Notes under the pieces: generated by a model | Told to the model about the DNA's origin: nothing | Database searches by the model: none | Seen by the model: only the letters and a program-made list of their open reading frames with translations | Position numbers and translations under genes: made by a program | Source of the DNA: Candidatus Methanophagaceae archaeon GoMg2 | GTDB lineage: Archaea > Halobacteriota > Syntropharchaeia > Alkanophagales > Methanospirareceae | Assembly: GCA_013180585.1 (NCBI GenBank) | Contig: QBUM01000248.1 | Span: 1 to 38,058, forward strand | Reading direction: 5' to 3' | Length of the DNA: 38,058 nucleotides | Shown: in pieces, positions 1 through 6,174 of the stretch | Position numbering within the stretch: the first letter of the stretch is position 1 | Layout: the number at the start of each line of letters is the position of its first letter

Positions 1-97
1 TAGCTATTTTAGGACAAAAGAGAGCAATTATGGTTTCTTTTTCCTCCTTTGTCTGTTTTATAATCTCGTTCAATGCACGCACTCGGAACTGCCCGCC

Positions 98-283
98 ATG
101 AGCTTTAAAGACGTTTTGGAGCATCTGTCAAGTTATTTATTGTACGTAGACCCACCAAAATGCGTGTTTGCTGTTGAAGAGCCTTTTAAAAGCTTGCTCC
201 GAAATATTGGATATGCGGTGCCAGATAAAATGAATACCGAGTTAACAGAGGCTATGTTACTATCAGGCGTGGCAGCTACTTAA
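98..283 (+). CDS. short unrecognised reading frame, possibly a gene fragment
   Basis: A 61-codon frame starting at an ATG. The frame stays open upstream of that ATG towards the window edge, so it could be the tail of a longer gene whose start lies outside. The C-terminal half reads like real protein, with a mixed helical composition around VPDKMNTELTEAM, but I do not recognise the family. A competing frame on the minus strand (ATG at 124, reading out of the window through position 1) is equally open, so strand is uncertain. There is no clear ribosome binding site. It lies next to a decayed transporter gene and may itself be a remnant. Confidence 0.22.
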   Translation: MSFKDVLEHLSSYLLYVDPPKCVFAVEEPFKSLLRNIGYAVPDKMNTELTEAMLLSGVAAT

Positions 284-522
284 AAAAGAAAAATGGAGCG
301 GTGTGAATATGAGTTAGTTGAATATTATGCTTTCTTGTTCGCTAATTATACGTGAAAGGCTAAATCAAGATAAAATTCTTTCTTACAGATATATACCGAT
401 AATCCACCATCAGCAAGCACGACGTCTTCAACCGGAATCTTACCAAAATACTTCGGCGTAGTGATAGTTAACTATAAATATCGTCATTTGATTTTGAAGT
501 ATAAAAAATTGGTTTTAGACTG
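284..522. other. gene-poor stretch with one short minus-strand frame
   Basis: No convincing gene. On the minus strand a frame with no ATG runs from about 477 to a stop at 346-348. It reads like protein (for example PKYFGKIPVEDVVLADGG) but has a stop just upstream and is unidentified. It may be another gene fragment, in keeping with the decayed CDF gene that follows. Confidence 0.25.
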
Positions 523-1430
523 ATGCCAACTCAACTACGAACTCAGGACCGACTAAAAAAGGCAATCGTGATAACCATAATCGGTGCAGTCATCAACGTA
601 GGACTTGCCACTGTTAAGATTATGGTCGGTTATTATACAGGATACCTGGCATTGGTTGCCGATGGGGTCCACACATTCTCTGACCTGCTATCGGACTTCA
701 TCGCGCTGGTAACCTTAATGTTCGGTGCACGAGAGGCGGATGTGCACATGCATTATGGATACCGCCGTGTAGAAACGCTGGGGGTATTGTTTTTCTCTCT
801 GCTGTTAGCGTATGTCGGAAGTGGGCTTAATTGTGGATGCAATCCATGCCGAGTACAAATACACACAGTTTCTGTTTGACGTCGGATTGATTGCCGCAAT
901 CGCAGTGGCAGTAAAAGAAGTCCTTTTCCGGGTGACACTGCGGCGTGGGATAGATTTAAGCAGCCCCGTGCTGGTTGCGAACGCCTGGCATCACCGAAGT
1001 GGCTCCGTCAGTTCAATGGCCGTGCTTTTCCGTGTGGTACTCTGTTATATCTTTCCCGAGATCGTCCTCATGTAAAGCATCAGGACCGTGATTATTGCAG
1101 GACTTATCCTTCACGTAGCCTGGGAAGAAGGAGTGCAGTCAGTAAAGGAGCTGATTGATTTCTCGCCTTCGCTGGAAATCGTTGCTTTGATAGAAGAAAT
1201 GGCAGCCCGAAGTAACGTTCACACACAGCCTTCGCATCCGCACCATGGGTGGCGCTTTGCACGTGGAGTTATATGCGGAAACCGATCCGAGTTTTACCAT
1301 AGAACAGGGTCATGAAATCGCCGAACGGATACGTAACGAGATTATTCGGAACGTCCCGAACGTAATAGAGGTAATGGTCCATATTTCACCGAAAGGTGAG
1401 TATCTTCGGAAAGAGCTGGCAGAAATTTAA
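523..1430 (+). pseudogene. cation diffusion facilitator (CDF) transporter, broken by two frameshifts and a stop
   Basis: CDF proteins export divalent metals such as Zn, Fe, Mn or Co across the cytoplasmic membrane. The family pattern can be followed through three reading frames. The first transmembrane segments and the TM2 metal motif ADGVHTFSD are in frame 1 (from 523). The frame shifts near 820 to VGLIVDAI and the TM5 region NAWHHRSGSVSS. An in-frame TAA follows at 1073-1075, after which the same frame resumes with the last membrane segment and QSVKELID. A second shift near 1220 leads to the cytoplasmic ferredoxin-like domain (LRIRTMGGALHVEL), ending at 1430. The TM5 metal-site Asp of the HxxxD motif is Gly here. 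The segment before the TAA also matches the family poorly. Together these favour real decay over isolated sequencing errors. Confidence 0.85.
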
Positions 1431-1623
1431 GCTGAATCTAATTTTGTGGGTGCATATTTCTTCGCATTCCTGTAAACGCTTCAATAGCTCAATACGCGCA
1501 CCGTGTACGCTGTGATGAACCTTAAGTCGCACCCTACAATTTACGATATGTTTTTATACACATAAAATCTGATTTATTAAAAGTTGCCAGATGCCGAGCG
1601 AAGATAAAAGCGAAGGAACAGGA

Positions 1624-2421
1624 ATGAAGACAATTGGTGTTCTAATTGTAGGGCTGATAGTGGGTATTCTTATCGGGGTGGCAATCGGGGCTATCGTTTT
1701 CCCGCAACCACAAACGCAAAGTATTGGTGCGGCAAATGAGTTGAAAGCTGGAGAGGCAGGAGAGAATGTGCTTGTATTTCTCAAGGATTATGTCGTTTCG
1801 CCTGGTGTTGAGGTTGAGGTGATAAATACAACAGAGGTAGAAGGCGCAAACCTGTATAAAATAGTGGTTAATGTATCTTCGATGGGTAGGTCCCAGGAGG
1901 CAGCAGCATATATAACAAAAGACGGTGGATTGTTATTCCCGGAAGGAATTGACATAGAAGATTTTAAAGAGACGGTGGAGCAGCAGCGGAAGGAAGCGGA
2001 AGAACGTGCAAAAGCGCAGCAGGAACAGAACAGAACAATCGGCAGTTTCACCGTGAGCAATGACGAAATCAGCATGGAGGATGGAAAACCAATTATTTAT
2101 TACTTTGGTTCCGATGCTTGTGGGCATTGTAAATGGGAGCATCCAGTAATAGTAAACGTAACATCAAACTTTGAGGGGTATATCTCTTTCCACGATAATA
2201 TGAACTCTGACGAAGATAGTGACATATTTTCTAAATACAGCACTGGTGGCGTGCCGACGTTAGTATTTGGCTGCAAGTATTATCGCGTTGGCTCGGGTAG
2301 CGGTATGGGTAAAGAGCAGGAATCAAATGTGTTAACCGCCCTTATTTGTGATTTGACAGGTAATAAACCCGCGGATGTTTGTTCGGTACCGGAAATAAAA
2401 GCTTTGTTGGCTCAGCTATGA
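1624..2421 (+). CDS. membrane-anchored thioredoxin-fold protein (CGHC)
   Basis: Predicted thiol-disulfide protein held on the outer face of the membrane. An N-terminal hydrophobic segment (about residues 3-26 from this start) looks like an uncleaved signal anchor. It is followed by an extracellular domain of unknown type, a charged helical stretch rich in Glu/Lys/Gln, and a C-terminal thioredoxin-like domain. That domain carries SDACGHC (the two Cys are residues 166 and 169 from this start) and the matching cis-Pro motif GGVPTLVFG. A further Cys pair near the C-terminus may form a structural disulfide. I chose the ATG at 1624 because AAGGA lies six bases upstream and the anchor then begins at once. 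An in-frame ATG at 1591 would add 11 polar residues and fits a leaderless transcript from a TATA-like box near 1551-1561. The substrate is unknown. Confidence 0.8.
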   Translation: MKTIGVLIVGLIVGILIGVAIGAIVFPQPQTQSIGAANELKAGEAGENVLVFLKDYVVSPGVEVEVINTTEVEGANLYKIVVNVSSMGRSQEAAAYITKDGGLLFPEGIDIEDFKETVEQQRKEAEERAKAQQEQNRTIGSFTVSNDEISMEDGKPIIYYFGSDACGHCKWEHPVIVNVTSNFEGYISFHDNMNSDEDSDIFSKYSTGGVPTLVFGCKYYRVGSGSGMGKEQESNVLTALICDLTGNKPADVCSVPEIKALLAQL

Positions 2422-2498
2422 CGTTAACGAAGCAAAAAAGAGCGAGCAGCATCTGTTGATATGCACTATTAATATGCCAGTTTCAAAACTAAGATGAA

Positions 2499-3161
2499 AT
2501 GAAGTACGATTTGCACACACACACGAAATACTCGCTTGATGGCGTTATTGAGCCCGAGCAGCTTATAAAAACAGGTATAAAAAAAGGCTTAGACGGAATT
2601 GCAGTCACAGACCATGACACGATAAAAGGTGGCGTAGAAGCGAAGAAATACGAAAAAGATGATTTTATGGTGATTGTCGGTTCGGAAATCAAGACAGAAA
2701 GAGGCGAGATAATCGGGCTTTTCCTCGAAGAAGAAATCAAATCAAAGGACGTTCCCGGTGTTGTCGCGGAGATCAAGGAACAGAATGGCATCAGCATAAT
2801 ACCTCATCCTTTCGATGTAGTAAGAAAATCAGCACTGCAGCCCACAGACGAAGATGCAAAACTCGTGGACTGTATAGAAGGATTTAATTCAAGATGCGTT
2901 TCCCAAAAACACAATAATAAAGCAGTGGAATTCGCATTGAAGCATAATTTAACGATTACCGCGGGAAGCGATGCTCATTTCGCATGGGAAATCGGTAACG
3001 CATTTATCTTAGCGGAATCTTCAAGCGAGGACGAATTGAAGCGGAAGATACTGAAGAACGAAATTAGTTTTAAAGGAAAACTGAGCAACCCTTTCAATGA
3101 ATGCATGACAAAGGTGCTGAAAACATGGAGAAAAGCAGTAAAGCAAGACACGCATGGCTGA
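2499..3161 (+). CDS. PHP-domain metal-dependent phosphoesterase
   Basis: PHP-family hydrolase of about 220 residues, the single-domain form related to the phosphatase domain of DNA polymerase III alpha and to histidinol phosphatase. The metal-binding motifs are all present: DLHTHTKYSLDG (His6, His8), TDHDT (Asp38, His39, Asp40), IPHPFD (His103) and GSDAH (Asp158, His160). Small archaeal and bacterial members are often annotated as 3',5'-nucleoside bisphosphate phosphatases or RNase AM-like enzymes. The exact substrate cannot be told from sequence. It stands alone, 77 bases after the thioredoxin-fold gene and on the same strand. A role as histidinol phosphatase is tempting given the histidine gene fragments just downstream, but that is speculation. 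Confidence 0.87.
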   Translation: MKYDLHTHTKYSLDGVIEPEQLIKTGIKKGLDGIAVTDHDTIKGGVEAKKYEKDDFMVIVGSEIKTERGEIIGLFLEEEIKSKDVPGVVAEIKEQNGISIIPHPFDVVRKSALQPTDEDAKLVDCIEGFNSRCVSQKHNNKAVEFALKHNLTITAGSDAHFAWEIGNAFILAESSSEDELKRKILKNEISFKGKLSNPFNECMTKVLKTWRKAVKQDTHG

Positions 3162-3169
3162 GTATTATG

Positions 3170-3300
3170 TGCTCCGACCGCAAGCACTCAAGGAACACCC
3201 ACAGATTTTATCTGCTTGAACTCTATTCCTTTAATCACCCTCTCCTCTAGCACACCAAAACCACAGTCCAAACATGTGGGATTAACCGTTTTGCTAACAT
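3170..3300 (-). pseudogene. hisF: decayed hisF 5' fragment, copy A
   Basis: Reading the minus strand from an ATG at 3300 gives the start of HisF (MLAKRLIP), then a 2-base insertion, then [20 protein letters not shown] and GVP followed by TGA where the live protein has Trp. Against the 5' end of the live hisF at 19581-19668 I count about 18 mismatches and one 2-base insertion in some 90 positions. Weaker similarity seems to continue to about 3170. Only the first 40 or so codons remain. It lies between the PHP gene and vapB and is part of a broken second hisH-hisF copy. Confidence 0.85.
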
Positions 3301-3337
3301 CTTGTTTTTATTGCTTTTTCATCTTGTTAATAAGTTC

Positions 3338-3360
3338 AAATATATGTCATACTAAAGTAT
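3338..3360 (+). promoter_or_regulatory. vapBC promoter with overlapping palindrome
   Basis: A TATA-like AAATATATG at 3338-3346 is followed at once by a perfect inverted repeat ATACT-AA-AGTAT at 3349-3360, just upstream of vapB. A palindrome overlapping the promoter is what is expected for VapB autorepression. A Shine-Dalgarno-like AGAGGT lies at 3365-3370. Confidence 0.5.
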
Positions 3361-3374
3361 AACTAGAGGTATGA

Positions 3375-3635
3375 ATGATAATGGGGGCGATGAAAATTGG
3401 GCAAAAAGGACAAGTAGTCATACCAAAGATGTTTCGGAAGGCTATGAACATTGTTCCAGGCACAAAAGTTATTTTTGAGCTCAAAGAAGATGGTATTCTA
3501 ATAAGAAAGCCTACAATTAAAACAGAAGAAGTTTTTGAACGGATTGCAAAGGCAGGGAAAACCGTGGAAGATATTCACCCGCATGAAGCTTATGAGGGTG
3601 AGATAGAGGAAAGATTTAAGAAGATGAAAAGATGA
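3375..3635 (+). CDS. vapB: VapB antitoxin, AbrB/MazE (SpoVT-AbrB) type
   Basis: DNA-binding antitoxin of 86 residues. The N-terminal swapped-hairpin AbrB domain is clear: KIGQKGQVVIPKMFRKAM, then PGTKVIFELKEDGILIRKP. The C-terminal tail, predicted to wrap the toxin, ends in charged residues. The stop overlaps the vapC start (ATGA at 3632-3635), the usual translational coupling of this module. Alternative in-frame starts exist at 3381 and 3390. The last gives MKIGQKG, the commonest family N-terminus. The gene lies between two decayed hisF fragments. Confidence 0.88.
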   Translation: MIMGAMKIGQKGQVVIPKMFRKAMNIVPGTKVIFELKEDGILIRKPTIKTEEVFERIAKAGKTVEDIHPHEAYEGEIEERFKKMKR

Positions 3636-4039
3636 GATACCTTGATGCAAACGTATTCATTTATGCAGCCCTATATGAAGGTGAAAAAGGTGATAAGGCC
3701 AGAAAACTGATAAAAAAAGTTAGGGAAGGAGAAGAGGTCGCATTTACTTCTGTTTTGACATTTGATGAATTTTTCTGGATAGTGAAAAAAGAACGTGGTT
3801 TTGATTCCGCTCTTGAGGCGGGAAAAGCTTTTCTGGAAACACCGAACTTGACTTTTCTGGAGGTTGATGGTATGGTACTCAGGCAGGCGTATGAATTTAT
3901 TAAGAAATACCGATTGGACCCCCGAGATGCTATTCATCTATCCTGCGCTTTTGTTCATGGAATATTTACGATAATCTCGGAAGATGGTGATTTTGATACG
4001 GTGAAAGAGGTCGAAAGGATTGGATTGGATGAGGTATGA
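3632..4039 (+). CDS. vapC: VapC toxin, PIN-domain ribonuclease
   Basis: PIN-domain endoribonuclease of 135 residues, expected to cleave RNA when released from VapB. The acidic metal-binding set is visible: Asp5 in YLDANVF, Glu46 in TFDEFFW, Asp99 in DPRDAIH, and Asp118/Asp120 in SEDGDFD. Length and motif spacing are normal, so the toxin looks intact. It is coupled to vapB by a 4-base overlap. About 45 bases downstream the second decayed hisF fragment begins. Confidence 0.9.
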   Translation: MRYLDANVFIYAALYEGEKGDKARKLIKKVREGEEVAFTSVLTFDEFFWIVKKERGFDSALEAGKAFLETPNLTFLEVDGMVLRQAYEFIKKYRLDPRDAIHLSCAFVHGIFTIISEDGDFDTVKEVERIGLDEV

Positions 4040-4084
4040 GGGACTCAACGGATTGCCTTTGCTTATTTTTTGGATAGGCAAATT

Positions 4085-4188
4085 GTACCGGCTGATTTTA
4101 TCTGCTTGAATTCTATTCCTTTTACTACTCTACCTCAGGGCACGCCGAAGTCACTGTCCAAACAGGGAATTATCCGTTTCGCTAACAT
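4085..4188 (-). pseudogene. hisF: decayed hisF 5' fragment, copy B
   Basis: The minus strand from the ATG at 4188 reads [17 protein letters not shown], then an in-frame TGA in place of Gly, then [13 protein letters not shown] before similarity stops near 4085. Against live hisF (19581-19670) I count 83 of 90 identical bases with no gaps, so this copy is younger or better kept than copy A. The rest of hisF is missing; vapC ends just beyond the break. The surrounding gene-free stretch 4040-4381 otherwise shows nothing I can identify. Confidence 0.9.
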
Positions 4189-4381
4189 TTTGTTTTGTTT
4201 TCCATCATATTTTAAACACCTTTACGCATTTTAATTGTTTTTTTATTCTTTCTAAGAGTGGCATTGGGCCTATAGTTTAGCGATATCTGTGTATGCGAAG
4301 TTGCCTGACCGATAGATGGAGAGCAATTTTGGAGAGCATCCGAGGTGCGAAGCGCATATACTGTGTTAGGTGACGTAGGAC

Positions 4382-4819
4382 TCATTCCTTCATATTTGAC
4401 TTAACATATTTGAGGATTATGGCCCTAAGATAGTCACAATTCCCTTTTGACGCTTTAAGCTCGCCTTCTATCGTAGTATCCATCTCGAATTCTAAATGAA
4501 GTCTCGACTTTTCTGTCGCCTTTTTGAAATCATAATCCTGTTTTTTTAGCATCCAGTAAATTATTTGGTTCTTTATTGGTGTGATATCAAAGTCATCCGT
4601 TGTTATAAATTGCTTTGCTTCCATGCAGTATTTCTCAGAAAAAAACCAAAGATGCTCATACACCCGTTCTCCGTCTTCCTTTATGTAGTCGGTTATGAAA
4701 ATACCTGTGATTTCATCGGGGCAAATCTCCTGGTAAAAATCATAGATCCTCTCAACCCTTCCACGAATATCTCCTGTTATGCCTACATCCTCTAAATATT
4801 TTTTAAACTTCTCTTTCAT
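4382..4819 (-). CDS. unknown protein coupled to the RelA/SpoT-domain gene (candidate antitoxin or partner)
   Basis: A 145-residue soluble protein with no family I recognise. Composition is rich in acidic and aromatic residues, with a middle section (HLWFFSEKYCMEAKQF) that looks like beta strands around an aromatic core, followed by a Lys-rich region. There are no membrane segments. Its ATG overlaps the TGA of the upstream RelA/SpoT-domain gene (ATGA at 4816-4819), and a strong GGAGGAG Shine-Dalgarno lies inside that gene's last codons. The two are therefore almost certainly co-translated. In toxic small alarmone synthetase systems the neighbour gene is often the antitoxin, so that role is the leading guess. 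It could equally be an accessory or regulatory subunit. Confidence 0.72.
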   Translation of the reverse strand: MKEKFKKYLEDVGITGDIRGRVERIYDFYQEICPDEITGIFITDYIKEDGERVYEHLWFFSEKYCMEAKQFITTDDFDITPIKNQIIYWMLKKQDYDFKKATEKSRLHLEFEMDTTIEGELKASKGNCDYLRAIILKYVKSNMKE

Positions 4820-5610
4820 GCTATCTCCTCCGTTTGCTTTTCCCTAATCTCCATAATCATGCCCTCAACATAATGAAGTATATGCCCTAAATAATTTGTA
4901 GCAAATTCATCGCTTTTATAATCCCATTGCCACTTTATATCTTCTTCTCTAATCCCTTTTCTCTTATCTTCATAGTATTTATGCAGCAATCTCCGAATTA
5001 CCTCCTGTAGTTGTGTTGTTATTTGAATCTCAATTGAAATATCAATCTTTTCTGTATCCCAATTAACTCCTGGAATCTCAAATTCTCGTTTCGTATATAC
5101 ATGTGCCGCATAATACCCCTCTTCTCTAGCTTCGAGAAAAACTCTGCACTCCATACTACGTGACTCACAAAGTGATTTTATTTTATCTATCATAAACTCA
5201 ACACCATCTAGATATTTAACTACAAATAGTGTTCTTATAATGTCATTTACCTTAGTACACCAGCTATCAGGAAGTATCCATTCACCTTCCGGCTCATCGG
5301 GCCAACGCTTGTTCTCTAAGATATTTTTCCTAAATGTTTTTAATAAAAATGAATCGAAAGACTTTATGTATATCTTTGGTTTAAACTCCGGTATCAATAG
5401 AGAGTATCCTGTTTTTACTAAATAATCCTCATCATACTTTTTGAGATTCTCGGTTAGTTGAATCCAAAAATCGGATTTTTCGAGATTATGCTTGATTCTA
5501 CCTGTTACGGACTCATAATATGTCTGGGTCCTATCGGAAATCTCAAATTCATGTTTCTCTTTCAACCATTTTTTGTATTCATCAATGTTTTGGGGCTTTT
5601 TAGTATCCAT
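4816..5610 (-). CDS. RelA/SpoT-type nucleotidyltransferase domain protein (small alarmone synthetase-like)
   Basis: A 264-residue protein with the RelA/SpoT synthetase fold and no hydrolase (HD) domain. Family features seen in order: a helical N-terminus; the SFDSFLLKTFRKNI segment (84-97) matching the conserved Ser/Lys region before the nucleotide site; VNDIIRTLFVV (121-131) with Asp123 at the metal position; the G-loop-like EGYYAAH (164-170) with stacking Tyr and His; and IEIQITTQ (193-200) with the catalytic-type Glu194. The family makes (p)ppGpp or ppApp, or in toxic members modifies tRNA ends by pyrophosphorylation. Which applies here cannot be told. It is first in a two-gene operon and has a GGTGAG ribosome site before its ATG. 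It lies in the hisH-hisF junction of a decayed hisHF copy. RelA/SpoT proteins are uncommon in archaea, so import from bacteria is likely. Confidence 0.8.
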   Translation of the reverse strand: MDTKKPQNIDEYKKWLKEKHEFEISDRTQTYYESVTGRIKHNLEKSDFWIQLTENLKKYDEDYLVKTGYSLLIPEFKPKIYIKSFDSFLLKTFRKNILENKRWPDEPEGEWILPDSWCTKVNDIIRTLFVVKYLDGVEFMIDKIKSLCESRSMECRVFLEAREEGYYAAHVYTKREFEIPGVNWDTEKIDISIEIQITTQLQEVIRRLLHKYYEDKRKGIREEDIKWQWDYKSDEFATNYLGHILHYVEGMIMEIREKQTEEIA

Positions 5611-5648
5611 ATTCTCACCCTTGGACCTTTCCTATGTTGTCTAACGTT

Positions 5649-5715
5649 GAATAAACGAACCTAACTTCGGTTATCCCTCCAATAAGTGAATTAATGCGAA
5701 GTACTTCGTTTATCC
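5649..5715. promoter_or_regulatory. repeat cluster upstream of the RelA/SpoT-domain operon (possible operator)
   Basis: Between this operon and the hisH remnant lie ATAAACGAA (5651-5659) and its exact inverse TTCGTTTAT (5705-5713), a near-repeat ACTTCGGTTATCC / ACTTCGTTTATCC (5664-5676, 5703-5715), and the perfect palindrome CGAAGTACTTCG (5697-5708). Such nested repeats 40-105 bases before a start codon look like binding sites for a self-regulating protein. A good TATA box was not pinned down. Confidence 0.4.
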
Positions 5716-5832
5716 ACGACTCGTGACGAACTATCCCGCTTATCATTTTCACATCATTTTATAGTGGCCTTTTTATTTTATCTATATGCGTATTGCTTAC
5801 CTACGTTTCAGAGCATAAAAGCTTTTCGAATC

Positions 5833-6019
5833 TCAACATTCACACACCCTTACAAAATCACTCAAAACATGCAACCCTTTCTTTGACGACTTCTCTGGAT
5901 GAAACGGAACGCCATACACGTTGTCCTTATTCACAACCGCAGCTAACTGCATGCCGTATTCTACCGTTGCTACAACATCCGCTCATATTCCCTCTTCCAG
6001 AATCTATTATTGCAATTAT
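5833..6019 (-). pseudogene. hisH: decayed hisH with an internal deletion
   Basis: From 6019 the minus strand reads IAIIDSGRGNM, the first codons of HisH with the start ATG changed to ATA. It then jumps, with a frame change, to VATVEYGMQLAAVVNKDNVYG and the C-terminal [14 protein letters not shown], ending in a stop at 5833-5835. About 130 internal codons, including the nucleophile Cys, are gone. The C-terminal part matches live hisH (19680-19813) at roughly nine of ten bases by eye. Order and strand relative to the hisF fragments are the same as in the live pair. Confidence 0.88.
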
Positions 6020-6141
6020 GCCTATCTTCGTTTCATTGTAGTCAACCACCCTTTATCTGGTCATACTATTGTTTATTCTGCTAATTTACTCATCATAGTA
6101 GCATATTATAGGGCAGCCACATAAAGCTCGTAGATCTCAGA

Positions 6142-6163
6142 GCTGTTTCTTCGGAAACACAGC
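6142..6163 (-). terminator. UUCG-loop hairpin after carB (possible 3' end signal)
   Basis: GCTGTTTC-TTCG-GAAACACAGC forms a stem with a two-base bulge and a stable UUCG-type loop, 11 bases past the carB stop on the minus strand. There is no U-run after it, so termination is uncertain; it may instead protect the RNA end. Confidence 0.3.
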
Positions 6164-6174
6164 CAATCCCTGCT

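Noticed and set aside
3211-4200. The flanking direct repeats considered as target-site duplications of a classical transposon.
   Set aside because: They are about 90 bases long, come from the hisF start and are diverged; no transposase or terminal inverted repeats are present.
6142-6163. The hairpin after carB taken as a strong intrinsic terminator.
   Set aside because: It lacks a U-run on the minus strand, so only a weak call is made.
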